A stretch of DNA of 64,000 nt from Papilionanthe hookeriana x Papilionanthe teres (GCA_022702705.1 CM040421.1:75758121-75822120); one strand, 5' to 3'. Numbered from the stretch's first letter, positions 1 to 12,529 are shown. Notes: a model not told the origin generated them from the letters alone. Numbers and translations are program-made.

Positions 1-2865
1 ATACCCAAAACACCTTAAATTTACTAAAATCCCTAAAATACCTAAAAAGACCAAAATACCCCACCAAATTAAAAAAATTTAAAAATTACAAAAAATTCTA
101 AAATCATCCCAAGTGTTCCTAAAATCAATTTAAACCACTTCACTTGAACCAATTTGACCAAATTGACTCATTTTGACCAAAAGCACCAAATTGCTCCCTT
201 TAGCCCAAAATGCCCAAATTACCTCCAATGTCCTCCAAATTGACTTCAATCCTCCCCAATTTCAATTCTAAACTCAAATTCACATTGCCTAATTTCATTT
301 CAACCAAATCCAAGTCAATTTGAACTAATTTCAAGCTCAACTTCAAGTCAAACCAAAAAGCCCAAATTTTGACTATTTGACCTAAATCCCCAAATTGAAC
401 CCCTTAGCCAAGTTTATTTCCCCAAATTTGACTCCTAAACTCTTCATAACATTCCTATACATCAAATTGATCCATCAAGTGACCCACATTTGAGCCCAAG
501 CCTCACCCAAACCCAATATAATTCAAAATCCCTAATTTTTCCCTAAACTAGCTACATACCAAAATGTCACCAAATTGAACCTTCTAAACCTAAAATCCCC
601 ACCTAATTTCAATCCAAAACACTTCATGACATCTCCCTAAACCAATTTGAGCCATCAATTGAAACCTATCCAATCTCTAGCCCAACCCAAACCTAAGCCA
701 AACCCAAAGTCTCCAAAATTGACCAAATGTCCAAATCGTATCAAATTGACCCTCCCAATCAATTTAAAATTACTCCAATCCTTTTCTAAACTATTTTTTT
801 GACAATCATACACACCATTTTGAACAATTAATTGGACCTAACTCAAGATTGAACCCAACCTCGATCAACTTAAACCCAAGTGACCCAAATTGAACCCATG
901 ACCCAAATGTGACCAAACTTAGCCTAATTGTCCAGGGCAAGCCTCCCATAGTGAGCATTTGGACCCTAGGAGCCACCCTTGATCCACTTAGCCCAACCTA
1001 CATGAGCCATGGAACAAAGGTCCCCTAAATTAGGGGATCGCTTCCCTTTCTTAGCTAAATCATAGAGATCTCTTACCCAAAGCCATCACCAGCCATATTA
1101 ATCACCATTAAGGCCTGCTCACTGGCTCACCCGACCACCCTAGCCTGAGAACCACCTTGGCCGATTAGCCTAGTCACCGGAGGAGCCAAAACTGAGAATC
1201 ACCTCACATCAAGTTAAACCGAAACTCACCCATCCCATGTGTCCAACCCTGATTGGCTACTGAAGCCTTACTGCCTTCCACATATGGGGCCTAATGAACC
1301 TGAATTGAAGCCTTGAGCTCCACCCCAGCCATGGCTATTTAAGCCAACCCTCTTTAACATCAAAATACGAGATGCACATCTACCTTAGGAAGACTCTGCT
1401 CAATTGCTTCCAAAGCTTCCTCTAGCCCTCCTAAGCTCATCATTCCCACTGTCTGAGCTCAATTTTTGAGCTCAAAATCAAGCTGAAACCAGAACACATT
1501 TGGCCACACCCCACAAAGCATCAAACTTCAAATTGATTGGCTCTACACCTTCACCACACTGAAAGAACAAGATCCCCGACAAAAACCCCATCACAGAGCT
1601 GCTCTAACCCAGAGTTGGTCAACACTAAAAATCTGGTCTGATCAAACTCAAGTCTAGGCCTTTCAAGAGAGCCTGAGACTTCATCTGGGAGCTTTGTGGA
1701 CCCTCCTAAAGCTTCTGAAATCATCTGATTGAGGCTTCCCCTCTCAGGAAGAGGTATTGAACTCTTCCCCCCTTCCCGAGCTTATTTCGATTCTCCATCC
1801 ATGTGGAGTTGAATTCAAGCTGGGTTAGCCATATAGATAGGTTCGTCTAGTTCAAATGAGTCTACAGAAACAAACCCAAAGTGATTTGGTTGAGTATCGA
1901 GTGAGATATTAGGTCTTGAGTGTGGACAGTATGCGGGAAGAACCAATTAAAGACAATGACCAGGAGCAGTTGGATCACTCGCATATTAGTTGGATGACTA
2001 AGATCGCGCCAGACAGATGATCTAAACATAAAGCGCGGTGACGTAGCAGCTGACTCAGAAGGTGGCGTCATATGGTGAAGCGATGCATGTGGCTTCGGAG
2101 CTACTGAGGTTGCGCTGGCGTCGCGTCAGTTAAGTAGAAAAATCAGGATTTAATTAATTCATTTAAATTAGTTTAACTTCAAAAATCCATAACTTGGTCT
2201 AGAGAAATCATAAAAATAAAATAAAAATACCATCTAGCTTAGTGAACAAAGGAGAAGAATTTGGAAATAATTTCATGTCTTCTTGATGCATGTGTGATTT
2301 TTAATTATTTAAATTAAGTATTTGGTATTTAAATTCTCCATTTACATGTACATTTCACCATGGCATGAAACTTAGAGCTTTCGTGTTCTCTGACATGAGA
2401 AATCTTCCTTGATTTTTGCAATATCAAGAGAGGTTCCTATGAAGAGATCCCTATTTTTCAAGTTTATTGTGTCTGTTTTGATTTAAAAACTATAAAAACT
2501 ACAATATTCATCAGAATAATATAAAAATATTTTGGTAGGTTCCCTATGACTAGAGGACAAGAGGAAAAATATAATTTTGGCTTAAATCATTAAAACTCAC
2601 CCTAATTTTAATCAACTCACTAAACCTAAAAAATGTTAAAATGGACTAAATATAAATGTATATGCATAAAATCATTCTCCACTATATTTTATGGATAAGG
2701 GAACTCCTCATAAAAATTTCAAGTCAATTGGAATTAATTTGATCACCTAATTAAATTTTCTAAGTTAAATAGTTTTTTTGGCATTAAAATAATTATAATA
2801 ATGAAAATGTAGTCAAAAAATTATGAAATTGGTTTTGGGAGTTCCTTGTGACTAGGAACTTTGTA
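1..2865 (+). repeat. Truncated, diverged copy of the giant Ogre-like LTR
   Basis: Aligns by eye, in the same orientation, with about 53100-56700 of the inverted solo LTR and, as reverse complement, with 21.0-24.7 kb of the left giant LTR. Shared landmarks are the C/A-rich, G-poor stretch at 1-900, a TATA-like box at 1336, the GC-rich block at 2030-2130, and the AT-rich block starting near 2150 with its short phrases about a 'CTTAGTGAACAAAGGAG'-type segment. It is clearly more diverged than the other copies. The left end lies outside the window. The homology stops near 2865, where LINE sequence begins. It carries no believable gene; the short frames in it are incidental. Confidence 0.75.
1336..1343 (+). 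promoter_or_regulatory. TATA-like box of the truncated giant LTR
   Basis: TATTTAAG lies where the intact family members have TATTTAAA (54870-54877 in the solo LTR; minus strand 22911-22918 and 61497-61504). Position and orientation agree with an LTR U3 promoter. Decayed and probably inactive. Confidence 0.4.
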
Positions 2866-3017
2866 AATAGTAAAATCCAGAAAGCACGTGCAAAGAGAAT
2901 CTCTCATCCACCTACCAGTAGTCATACTGCTATTACACTCAAAAATGACCCTGCTTTGAACAGTTGCAAGCAAAACTTGAAAGACAGGATGTAGAGCGTC
3001 CAACCAAACTAAAATAC

Positions 3018-5960
3018 TCAAGATTCCAAAACAGTGCTTAATTTCAAACATAAGGCAAATCCAAAGAGTCCCTTATCAAAAGAGGATGAAGGGGATAGGG
3101 GAGGGGGGTTTAACCCCACAGAAGGCATATCACCTGCATTTCTAGCTAACCAGTCCATAGGGGAGTTACCCTCCCTATGAATGAAACTCCATTCCACAAG
3201 CAAATGTTGCTTGGAGATAAGCTCTCAACTTCTTTTAAGGAAACACATGAGATCCCATTGGGGTGTAGAGACAACAGCTAATATGTCACACAGTAGGTTA
3301 GAGTCAGTTTCAACACACAACAAAGAGATTTTGAAAGACATAACAGTTTTAATATCTAGGAAAACAGCCCAACATTCACCTAGAAGAGGGGCTTTAGCTG
3401 CAACAAGTGACACAAAGTAACACAAAAGTTGCTCAAATGATCTCTAAAGATCACACCAGCACCAGCTGACATATTGGTCCAGCTACCATCAACATTTACT
3501 TTCACCTAACTTGTAGGAGACGGCTGTCATCTAACCAAAACAGGAGGTCTTGGTCTCCTACCAAGAGACATAACAGTGGTTGAGGCCTTGTAAGCCCTAT
3601 TAAAATATGAAAAAATATAAGAAGTAGTAAAGAAGAAAGTAGGAGGGGAGATAATGTACTTATGACTATTCCTAGTAGACCATAGGAACCAGAGTACCAC
3701 AAGCGGGACGAGTGAAGTTTTACATCAAAACCAGCAAAGTTTTTCCATTCCCATAAATAGTTAACCAAAGTACCACCATGAGTCCAGGCAATGCAAAAAT
3801 GTAAGCCCAGTAGATTCCAGACATTTAAAGAGAAAGCACAATCAATGAAAGTATGTATATAACTTTCCTCAGAGTTTTTACATAAGTGACATATAAAGGC
3901 TAATCTTAAACCCTTCAGTTTCAGTATATCATCTAAAGGTAACAATAAAGAGAAATACCTCCAAAGGAAGAAGGAGATAGAGGGGGAAAAGAGTTTAAAC
4001 CAAATCCAAGATCCATAAAACCAATCAAGATAAGATTGCAACTGTGCATAAATAAATTTTCTAACAGAATATGAGGAAATCTTTTTCCAAAGGGGAAATC
4101 TCTGTGGGTAGGCCGAAATGGGATTCTATAAATCTTTAAAGCATTATGTTCCCTAACTAAAGAGTACGAGATGTCCATATCCTAGTCCCCGAGAAGCCAG
4201 CAATCTGAGACAAGCAAATCATTGGTATGTGATGGATGTAGGTAGTCCATGAGATTAGGCATACCCCAATTATCATACCAAAAGGAGATATTTACCTCCC
4301 CTATATCCCAAAAGATAAAATTACTAGCAATTGATCTAGTTTTCAAAATAGCCTTCCATATCTTGTAGTCCCCCACCTTCCAAACTACTTGGGAAGGATG
4401 AGTAAAGCCACAATATTTATGATGCAAGAAAGAAGACCATAAGGAAGAACCCAATCGAAGTTTAAACCAAAGCTTACACATTTTGACCTCAACAGTGTGG
4501 TGCAAAGTTTTGAAACCTAAACCCCCAGATTTTTTAGGCTTGCAAATTTTATTCTAGGAAATCCATAGTTTCTTAACACCACCTTCATACCATAAGAATC
4601 TTTTGAAAAATCTTTCTAAAACTCTTAATGCACTTTTTTTAGGGTTAAAAAAATGTAAGGCATATAATGAAATACTTTGGAGAACACTAGAAAGGAGTGT
4701 CAGCTTACCTCCATTAGATAGAAAAACATTTCTCGAGTCGGCAATTTTATGTTTAATTTTGCCAGTGACATGATCCATCTGAATTTGCTTTTTTTGACCC
4801 CTGAGCAGATTAACACCAATATATTTCAAAGGAAGAGAGGACAGATGACAACCAGTATAAGAAGTCCCCCAAGTAACATTAGAGCTCTTTACATGCTTGC
4901 CAAATTAAAGTTGGCATTTCTCACGATTAAATGCCAAACTAGAACAATTTTGAAACCCATCTAAAACTAGCATTAAGTTTTTGATAGCAAGTTTGGAAGC
5001 ATTAGCAAAAATAATGACATCATATGCATAAGCTAAATTGGCTAAGAAAAAATATAGCCTTCTGTAAGAATTGAGTGTAAGGGTGATTCAATTAAAAACA
5101 ATTAATTAATCTAGACAAATAGTTAAATGCAATGATAAAGATAGTGGGAGAGAGAGGATCTCGCTGCTTATACCCCTTTTTGCAGAATAGAAACCATAAG
5201 GGTTGCCATTGACCAACACACTATAGTAATTTTTTGACAACCATCTTTTAATGAGCAAGCAAAAACTAGCATTGAAACCTCTAGCAATCAAAACATTGAT
5301 AATGAAATCCTAGCTGATTGAATCAAAAGCCTTCTTAATATCAAGTTTAAGAACCAAATTACCTCCCCTACTTTTTTTGTCAAGGTCTTCAATAATTTCT
5401 TGAGAAAACAAGATATTATTAATAATTTCTCTACCTTTAATAAAAGCAGATTGCTGAGGAGATATAATGGAGGCTTGGTGGTGTTGTAATCTAGCCATAA
5501 GCAATTTACTTATGACCTTAGATATGATAGTAGTGCTGGAGATTGGTCTAAAATTCTTCCAATGAGTTTTATCATTAGCTTTGGGAATTAAGACAATCAT
5601 GGAAGTCGTAATGTATTTACTTGGATCCTCTCCATGAAAAATCTTGTATGGCTAAGATTACCTCTCTTTTTATGATGACCCAACATTTAATATAGAAAGT
5701 TGAAGTAAAACCATCAGGACCAGGAGATTTTTTGGAGTGAATATCTTTAAGAGTAGAGAAAATCTCATGTTTTATAGGAAGTCACAAGCTCTTTTTCATT
5801 AACAAAGAGCTGTGAATCAACTGAAGATACATGTACAGCTTCTACATAAAGAGTAGTAAAATAATCATCAGCATTAGTTCCAATTTGTTCAATATCAACA
5901 AGGACAACACCCTAAGAAGAAAAAATTTTATGTATAACATTTATATTTCTTCAATGTTTA
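3018..5960 (-). pseudogene. LINE ORF2, reverse transcriptase, zf-RVT and RNase H part
   Basis: The RT N-terminal half is open at 5310-5600: PKANDKTHWKNFRPIS, then SAFIKGREI, then KLDIKKAFDS, which carries the first catalytic Asp. The thumb and later segments are at 4182-4829. A zf-RVT-like segment with CHLCKNSEES...TFIDC is at 3502-4041. RNase H of the RVT_3 kind begins near 3505 (KVNVDGSW), continues at 3225-3425 (GECWAVF, VETDSNLL) and ends at 3018-3203 (HREGNSPMDWLARNAGD). Several frame changes and stops separate these blocks. This is a non-LTR RT, distinct from the gypsy polymerases elsewhere in the window. Confidence 0.8.
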
Positions 5961-5965
5961 ATGGT
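5961..5965. other. Target site duplication ATGGT (pair at 7796-7800)
   Basis: Exact 5-bp direct repeats lie immediately outside the TG and CA ends of the solo LTR. Both sides are LINE ORF2, so the pre-insertion sequence is recoverable. Confidence 0.85.
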
Positions 5966-7391
5966 TGATCCCCGATAAATGCAACGGTGCCAAAAACTTG
6001 GTACTGTCCGGTAAATGCGCTGATGATTTAGATATGAAACTTATGATTTTATAATACGGGATACTACGCAAGTATACGTATCATTTATCAAGTAATATAG
6101 GACTTTCTGATTATGTCCAGAGACCCACAGGGAAAATATGAAAATTTTTATAGAAATCAGAAAATTATCTTTTTACTTTCTTTAATTGTTTTTGAAAAAA
6201 GTATGTACTGATTTTGAAAAGTTTTGAAAGTTAATTTGTCTTTTAAAATTTCCTTAATAAAATATTAAGCAATAAAATTAAAATTATAATAAATAATAAC
6301 ACTGGACATGCATGCTTTATAAAAATATTTTTACTCCTCTTTCATCTACAATATGTACATGCTTGGGATCGATGATAATTCTTAAAGTATTGTTGTGGAA
6401 GTATTTAAATTTGTTGTGACAGATAGAAGCAAATGTGTTCTTTACCCTTACTTGGTTCTATAAAGAACATAGGTTAATTTGAAATTTTTATTATTTTGAA
6501 CATGGTTAGGCAGGGAAGATACCAGTCTCTCACTCTAGAGTTCCCTCGATTCCCACCACCTGGGGGCTAACTTCTCATAACAAAACTCAAAATTTCAAAC
6601 CAAATTAGGGGGTTTTAGCCTGTCATTCTAAAATCCTCTAATTTTACTCCCTTTCATAAAAAATATCTTCTAATATTACATTCAATTATATGGACTACAA
6701 TTCTCACCCATATAATTGCATGTGATTCTTACTAACTTTTTTGAGACAATACCGCATTTGATCTTACATAATCTCAAGAAATTCTACAACTTAACAAAGC
6801 AAATTAAGAAGTAAATAAAGTTTTCGGAATCAATCTTCACAACTTCTTCCAACTTTTAAACACTTATACTTTCCACAACAATTCTTTATAAATTAAGTAT
6901 TTCTCCATTTAAGAAAGAAAAAGATAAAGTAAACTACTCAGAATGCATTGGGAAAATACAAAAACACATTGATTTGAAATTAAAAATAATAGGAAAAATA
7001 TCAAACGAAAGAAAGTATTAATAAAAAGATTAAAAGTAAACACTTATCTGAAAATCCTCTCCACAAGACTAAGGAAGTTCCTCTAAAACTTTGACCCTTC
7101 GCTAAACTACTCCTCAGAGCAAGTCTCCCAACTCCGATGACTCAGAATACAAACTTCAGACTTCAATAAAAACTAAACTAAAAGAAAAAAAAGAAGTGGG
7201 AAGAAGAAGACTTCACTCCGACCCTTTTCTCCTTTCTACTCTCTACTCCTACTCTTAATAAAAACTCTTAAAATGAAGTGGAAGAACAATGAACTTACCC
7301 TTCAAAACGCAGTGGAAGAGCCTCTTATAGCCTCTCCTTCAAAACACAGTGGAAGAGCCTCCTAAAGCCTCCCCTAATCTCTCCTAAGACT

Positions 7392-7403
7392 CTATTTAAA
7401 TAG
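7392..7403 (-). promoter_or_regulatory. TATA-like box of the solo LTR
   Basis: The self-complementary CTATTTAAATAG lies about 400 bp from the U3 end and about 180 bp downstream, in LTR sense, of the GC-rich inverted repeat at 7585-7610. It is the likely U3 promoter, by analogy with the TATAAATAG of the Athila-like LTR at 37329. Confidence 0.5.
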
Positions 7404-7584
7404 TAAACCAAAAGGTGCATTGGTGTCTCTTAAGAATGTGTCCAGATTCAATGTATCTACCAAAGAACACACCCCTTCATTCAAACTTGCCGCCCTAAGG
7501 AAGTTATGGTAGTTACCACCAAGAGTTGCATCCCATCCCCTTTGAAATTGGCGCCAAATTCATTTGAATTTCGATTTTTAACTG

Positions 7585-7610
7585 TGGCGGCTAAGCGCCG
7601 CTAGCCGCCA
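7585..7610. repeat. GC-rich inverted repeat in U3 of the solo LTR
   Basis: The arms TGGCGGCTA (7585-7593) and TAGCCGCCA (7602-7610) are perfectly complementary around an 8-base loop, in otherwise AT-rich LTR sequence. Comparable but different inverted repeats sit in U3 of the LTRs at 14823-16502 and 36784-38680. Confidence 0.7.
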
Positions 7611-7800
7611 GTGCCAAAATTTTGAATTTTCATTATTTTTGCTCCAAATTTGATCCAATTTTGCTCCTTTCATCATGACCATCCATTTTCATCAAACCTG
7701 TAAGAAAAACACAAAATACATTCCTTTAAAGTGCAATATCATTAAAAATAGGTATAAAAATGTGTATAAAAATACTATATATTTTAGGTGTATCAATGGT

Positions 7801-8858
7801 GGCATGAAGATATTGTGTATTACGATCCCCATTAGAAAAATGCACATAATTATTCCTCTGCATTAAGAAATCTTCTTCAATTGATATTGCCTCAAGAAGT
7901 CTGTGATGAGCCTGTGCCACCTCTTCAACAAGATTGGGATTACAGATAACTTGTAACTCCAGCACATCGACAGTATGTTGTGACATTAATACTCTAGAGT
8001 GAACATTTCTAAAGACTTCAAAGTTCCATTTCTTCAAAGTAGCTACCACTTTTTTATACAAAAGCCAAAGAATAAACCAAGGACTGCAACACGCGTCAGT
8101 CCTCCAAACCTGCTTGATTAAACTCAAAAAGGATGGGTGAGAGGTTCAAATATTAAAAAAATTAAAATAATAATGAGCGGGTTTAGGATGAAAAATCAAA
8201 GTAAGTAAAATTGGATTATGATGAGAAGCTACATGGTTGAGATGTTGAACTCTATAGATGTTATAGTAATCAAGAAGATATTTATTTCCCAAAAATCTAT
8301 CCAATCTTCGTATAAGGAGGCCCCTCCTCCAAGTATAGGGAGGAACCAGAATACCCTAAATCAAAGAGTCCAGCTTCAGTAATGTGCTCACCGAAACAAT
8401 TGATAAGAGCTTAATCAGCTCTAGCACCACCTCTTTTCTCCAAAGAGACATGATCATGTTGAAATCTCCTCCAACTAACCGATTTTGTGTGATAGCAGCT
8501 CCCATATGGATAAGCTTTTGCCAAAGTAAAAATTTATCCTGCAATAAAGAACTGGCGTACACAAAGGTAACCCAACCATAGAAGTTCTCCAATTTAAAGT
8601 GAGCAAGTAAAAATTGCACATCATCTTCAATAATGTTTAATTGTAAGTCCCTCATCCAAAAAATCCAAATTTTATTATTTCTATTTCTATAATCCAGATA
8701 ACTTTTGAATTTTTTAACAATGTTATCCTTATGGACAAACATCAAAGGTTCCAATAGAGCAAAGATACTTGTTTTATGGACCCTACACAAATGCTTTAAA
8801 AGCTTAAGGGAGTAAGGGTCTGCCACTCCCTAATGTTCCACACCAGAATATTAATCAT
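7801..8858 (-). pseudogene. LINE ORF2, endonuclease and linker part
   Basis: The ATG at 8858 starts MINILVWNIR, the typical beginning of a plant LINE endonuclease (Mg-dependent EEP fold). A one-base frameshift follows within about 12 codons, and the fold continues in the frame at 8356-8826 (GDFNMI and surrounding). The frame at 7801-8127 carries the linker before RT, with the motif FSNGDRNTQYLHA, a form of the usual GDRNTKFFH. The coding sequence is then cut by the solo LTR at 7795 and resumes at 5960. The ATGGT duplication falls within this codon region. Confidence 0.75.
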
Positions 8859-8864
8859 GGTGTC

Positions 8865-10342
8865 TTAAACCACCCCTCCTAGTGATCCTAGGGGGTGGTG
8901 TAAGTGCTCTCCATCAGTGTGATAAGTACCATCAATTATAATTGTGGTTTGTAGTTGTGAAAGCTCAGATTTCTTTCTGCCTCTTTTTCTACTTGGATTT
9001 TGAATAATCCATTTGGATTCCAAAGCATTTGTGGCATCAATAACAATATCCAGAAGCTGAGAAGAAATGGTAGGCATTTGAGATGCAGCATCAACATTAC
9101 GAAGGCCACCAGGGTGTGAATTTAATTTGTTAGCAGGAATCATTGTATCAACATCAGATAAAGAGATATGAGACATAACAAGATCATAATCATCAAGAAG
9201 AGTGGGAATGTGTGTTTCATCAGGTAAACCAGGGGGAACATTAAAATGGGTCGTAGAGACATGTAAAGTCTTTATAATGGGCTGAGGAGTGGATTGAAGA
9301 GCCAGTGGTTGTTCTGGAGATATTTCTGGAGGAGCATCCTCCACTGACAATTCACCAAAAACAACCTCCTCAAGAGAAGGGGGGGGTATTATTTGGAGGT
9401 TGAAAAGAATTATGGTCAGTAAGAGCAGCCTTATCCGAGAGAGAAAAATCAGTTGCTTCATTAACAGGTAAGGAAGAGACATAATCAACATTACCAGTGT
9501 AAGGTGGATTAGCAATAGGGGGAATTTCCTTTGCAGCCTGAGTAACTTCTTCCCGTGGCCGCTGAACAACAACATGGCGCAAATTAGGATGCAATCTATA
9601 ATAATCAGAGGAGTTGTGACCAAACATAGAGCAATGGGAGCAGTAGTGAGGGTGAGCCCCTGACCACCTACTGCCAATAACCTTTATGAGGAGAACCTAT
9701 CCAAACGTCATCCTGGAATGCTTGGGTGACATCCATCTCCACAAGAACACAAGCATTGGAAGGTTAGCTAAGCTCCAAAGTAGGGTTGTCTACACGAAGG
9801 GGTTTACCAAAACCTTTGGCAAGAGAGAATAGAGTTTCTTAATTAAATAGATGAGGCTTTTTCCCAGGGAACTTAATCCGGACAAGTATGATTGGAGATT
9901 CCGATTTGGGGTCAAAGTCTACAGTCCATTTAAGAATTTTCATGAAACGATTGTCAATTTTCATGATCTTATGAGCAAAAAAACTAGCATAATCCATATC
10001 ATTGGTCAATTGTACAAAAAAATGTCTCCCATCTAACAAAACTATTTTCCAATTGCCAGAAAGTTTCAACAAATCAAACTCCTAACAAACAATGTCAAGC
10101 TTCGGATGTCCATATAAAAATTTTTCAAACAGATAAAAACGACAGGAGGAGGCAAGAATGTTTGTTTCCTCATCAATAAAATACAAAGCAGGCTAACAAT
10201 TTTTCCGACCTAGCTTTTTTATGAAAATATAATGGCTTCAGAGTTCCAAGGCATCGTGAAAAGATTGAGGGAAAAAATAAGAACGATTGTTGAGACCAAA
10301 GTTAGAACCACCCGTTACTGCCTCAACATAATTTCTAGCCAT
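8865..10342 (-). pseudogene. LINE ORF1 (nucleic-acid-binding protein), broken
   Basis: The minus-strand ATG at 10342 opens a frame beginning MARNYVEAV, a familiar plant LINE ORF1 start. An in-frame TGA follows within about 40 codons. The DUF4283-like segment is readable at 9839-10072 (motif LLDGRHFFVQL). A zinc-knuckle remnant at about 9570-9630 reads C-x2-C-x4-H, with the final Cys replaced by Tyr (CSHCSMFGHNSSDYY). A frameshift near the G-run at 9380 moves the frame to the C-terminal part, which ends with a basic stretch (PSRKRGRKKSE) near 8980. The protein normally coats LINE RNA. It is a pseudogene here. Confidence 0.75.
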
Positions 10343-10490
10343 CTCCAAACTGAAGATAGAGGGGGAGATATAAAGATGAAAAGTGGAAAGCTCTCACCAA
10401 CGTAAGGAGAATAAAGAGATGAAGTAACGAAGAATCATCTCAAAATCGTCAGGGATGCAGGAGCAATGAAACTGTAGCTGCCATTATATC

Positions 10491-10575
<85 letters not shown>
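10491..10575. repeat. (AT)n microsatellite at the LINE 5' border
   Basis: A nearly pure AT dinucleotide tract of about 80 bp lies just beyond the 5' end of the LINE. It may be a preferred AT-rich insertion target or a later expansion. Confidence 0.95.
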
Positions 10576-10580
<5 letters not shown>

Positions 10581-12049
10581 AGACTCCATAATTATTAAAG
10601 GTAGGGTAATTTAGATTTTTATCATTAAATTGTTATATATTTATATAGCTAAAACTAAATCTTCATATTTATTTATATAAGGACACCATATTTCATTTCT
10701 GTGCATACCTAATGCCACATATATTTATGCCATTTAAACACTAAAATGGTACATAGATTAATATGAAAAATCAACTATAGATAAGCAAATACCAAAAAAA
10801 AAAAGTTATTGTTATTGAACTAAATCCTACAACAGGAAAATATCAATATTTTTTAGAATAAACTTTTGTTCTCTAGCAGGTGATGCAATTCCGAGTAGCG
10901 AGATTTAAGATTGGGATTCTCAATTATTGTCGTGTTAGATGGATAGATATTGCTGACAATTTCAACCCCCCAATCGAATTTAAAAGATCTTAATTGATTT
11001 AATTTGTCTTATTAACCACTTCCTTAAAAGAAAAAATAATCTTGATTATCAAAAAATGAATTTGATGGATGCAATATGACGACTTTATTCCTCTTATTAT
11101 CACAATAATTGAGGTCCAGATTTTAATGGTTGATACTTAGACTTAAGCATGTAAATTATTAAAAAAATTGCCTCGTGCCAAGTAAACTAAATAAAGTTGG
11201 TTGATGGGGAAAAAATATCTAAGAATCTGCGCCAAAGATGTTATTGGTTAATAAAGGATGGATGAAAGAGAGCAGATATAAGTGCTTGTTTTAGAGCCCG
11301 TTTGGATCGATCATGTACTTATTGAATAATCTATCGATAAGTTGATTAAAAATAATCTGCTAATAAGTTGGTGCAGTCGCTATTACAATTTTTTTTTTTT
11401 TTTGGAAAAGTCGACTGCAGTGAAGAAGTTCGTCACTCCACCTCAGATAAGTGCGAGCGTGAAAACCGAAAACATCGTATTTCGACTTAAAACGCATAAG
11501 ATGCTAAAACACAGGCTTACTGAAACAGGTTTGGTGCGTTTTAAAACGCTACCATGACAAAAAGGCCACAAACTAAACTCTTAGTCTTGGGTTATCTTCA
11601 TAGAAGTTCTTATAATTTATTTTTCACAAAGGATAACAATTTCAAAACTTCTTGCCAAATAATGATTTAACCTACTTTATTAAATTAAAATACTAATTAC
11701 CACATAAGAATGTGTTATGTCTATAAATGCTTCTTTAAAAAAATTTAAGCCAATATTCTTTTCTTAGAAATTGAAATTAAACCTATTTAATTTTTACAAT
11801 GATGTTACATTGTCTATTGCTTCTAATTCCTATTCTGGTCAATCTAACTAGTACAACTTGTGTGATTGTTGTTAGATTTGAATATTTAAATTTTGTTTGG
11901 GCCTCTTCTGCTTTAGATCTTGTCCTTGTTGGTACTGGCTTCTGTGATGACTGTTTCCCACACTTTGATTATATAATGTACTTAAGATTTATACGAGTTT
12001 AAGTGTATTTTGATTATTATTCAAGTAAAGGAGATTATTTTATCTTAGA
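10576..12049. other. AT-rich stretch without a recognised gene
   Basis: Both strands contain only short, low-complexity frames. The one visible structure is a candidate DNA-transposon end near 11291 followed by a T-run at 11390-11404. Frames at 11342-11557 and 11799-12002 show no family features. No coding call is made. Confidence 0.6.
11291..11385 (+). mobile_element. Possible terminal fragment of a small non-autonomous DNA transposon
   Basis: GAGCCCGTTTGGATCGATC followed by a 'cttattgaataat...gttgattaaaa...taataagttgg' pattern resembles the ends of common plant MITEs, which carry a GCCCGTTTGG terminus and repeated TTATAAGTT-like words. I could not find a matching inverted terminus or a target duplication, so this is weak. 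Confidence 0.25.
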
Positions 12050-12060
12050 ATATATATACA

Positions 12061-12113
<53 letters not shown>
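12050..12113. repeat. (AT)n microsatellite
   Basis: An AT dinucleotide tract of about 60 bp with one GTA interruption near 12066. Confidence 0.9.
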
Positions 12114-12118
<5 letters not shown>

Positions 12119-12127
12119 TGGCTAACT

Positions 12128-12289
12128 GATTTAACCAAACGCAAATTAATTATTTTATTAATATAAAATTTAACAGAAAGCTGTATATAACTGATAGTAA
12201 GACGTAGTCATATATAAACTAATCTAACCAAATGCAAATTAATTATTTTATTAATATAAATATAACAGAAAGCTGTATATAACTGATAG
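12128..12289 (+). repeat. Two-copy direct repeat, about 70 bp each, 93 bp apart
   Basis: Copy one (12128-12197) and copy two (12221-12289) both run through TAACCAAAYGCAAATTAATT and end in GCTGTATATAACTGATAG, with only a few differences. They lie between two (AT)n tracts. Either a local tandem duplication or two ends of an unrecognised small element. Confidence 0.8.
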
Positions 12290-12294
12290 AGTAA

Positions 12295-12296
<2 letters not shown>

Positions 12297-12379
<83 letters not shown>
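12297..12379. repeat. (AT)n microsatellite, left flank of the SINE
   Basis: A pure AT tract of about 80 bp abuts the first base of the SINE head. Together with 12536-12590 it brackets the SINE, so the SINE appears to have landed inside one long AT array. Confidence 0.95.
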
Positions 12380-12383
<4 letters not shown>

Positions 12384-12529
12384 CAGCCGTGGCCTGGTGG
12401 TTTGGGCGGGGTTCACCGTAAGTCCCCCGAAGGTCCCGGGTTCGATCCCTACCGAGGGCGCGGACGGGCCGGATAGACACATTAAAAATCGATATTTGTA
12501 GTCGAACAGTGGTCTACTAAATACTGACT

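Larger units (their letters stand above)
5966..7795 (-). repeat. Athila-like solo LTR inside the LINE
   Basis: It is bounded by TG...CA and flanked by a perfect 5-bp duplication (ATGGT at 5961-5965 and 7796-7800). LINE ORF2 coding sequence lies on both sides. On the minus strand it runs from TGATACACC to CGGGGATCA, 1830 bp. It shares blocks with the LTRs at 14823 and 36784: the 'TTTAAAGTGCAATATCAT' segment near 7730, the 'GTATACGTATC' segment near 6077, and the CTGGGGGCTAAC-type block near 6560. There is no internal region, so it arose by recombination between two LTRs. A tRNA-Asp-primer-like motif sits inside its U5 end at 5981-5992. Confidence 0.85.
2866..10475 (-). mobile_element. L1-type plant LINE, degenerate, split by a solo LTR
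   Basis: Read on the minus strand, the order is ORF1 (DUF4283-like, CCHC-like knuckle, basic C-terminus), endonuclease, reverse transcriptase, zf-RVT-like segment, and plant RVT_3-type RNase H. That is the usual layout of plant L1 LINEs. The element is interrupted at 5966-7795 by an Athila-like solo LTR. The 3' boundary near 2866 is set by the end of homology to the giant LTR; I see no convincing poly(A) there. The 5' boundary, near 10475 just before an (AT)n tract, is approximate. Many stops and frameshifts make it a dead copy. Confidence 0.85.

Noticed and set aside
9370..9677. N-terminal part of a 270-codon minus frame as a hydrophobic membrane protein
   Set aside because: The Leu/Ile-rich first third is the wrong-frame reading of the LINE ORF1 knuckle region; only the C-terminal part is real ORF1.
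12380..12465. A tRNA gene at the A/B-box pair
   Set aside because: The internal boxes are present but I could not form the acceptor and anticodon stems, and a SINE body with a T-run end follows.
12208..12482. Minus frames with long Tyr-Ile repeats
   Set aside because: They are translations of the (AT)n tract joined to the SINE; not proteins.
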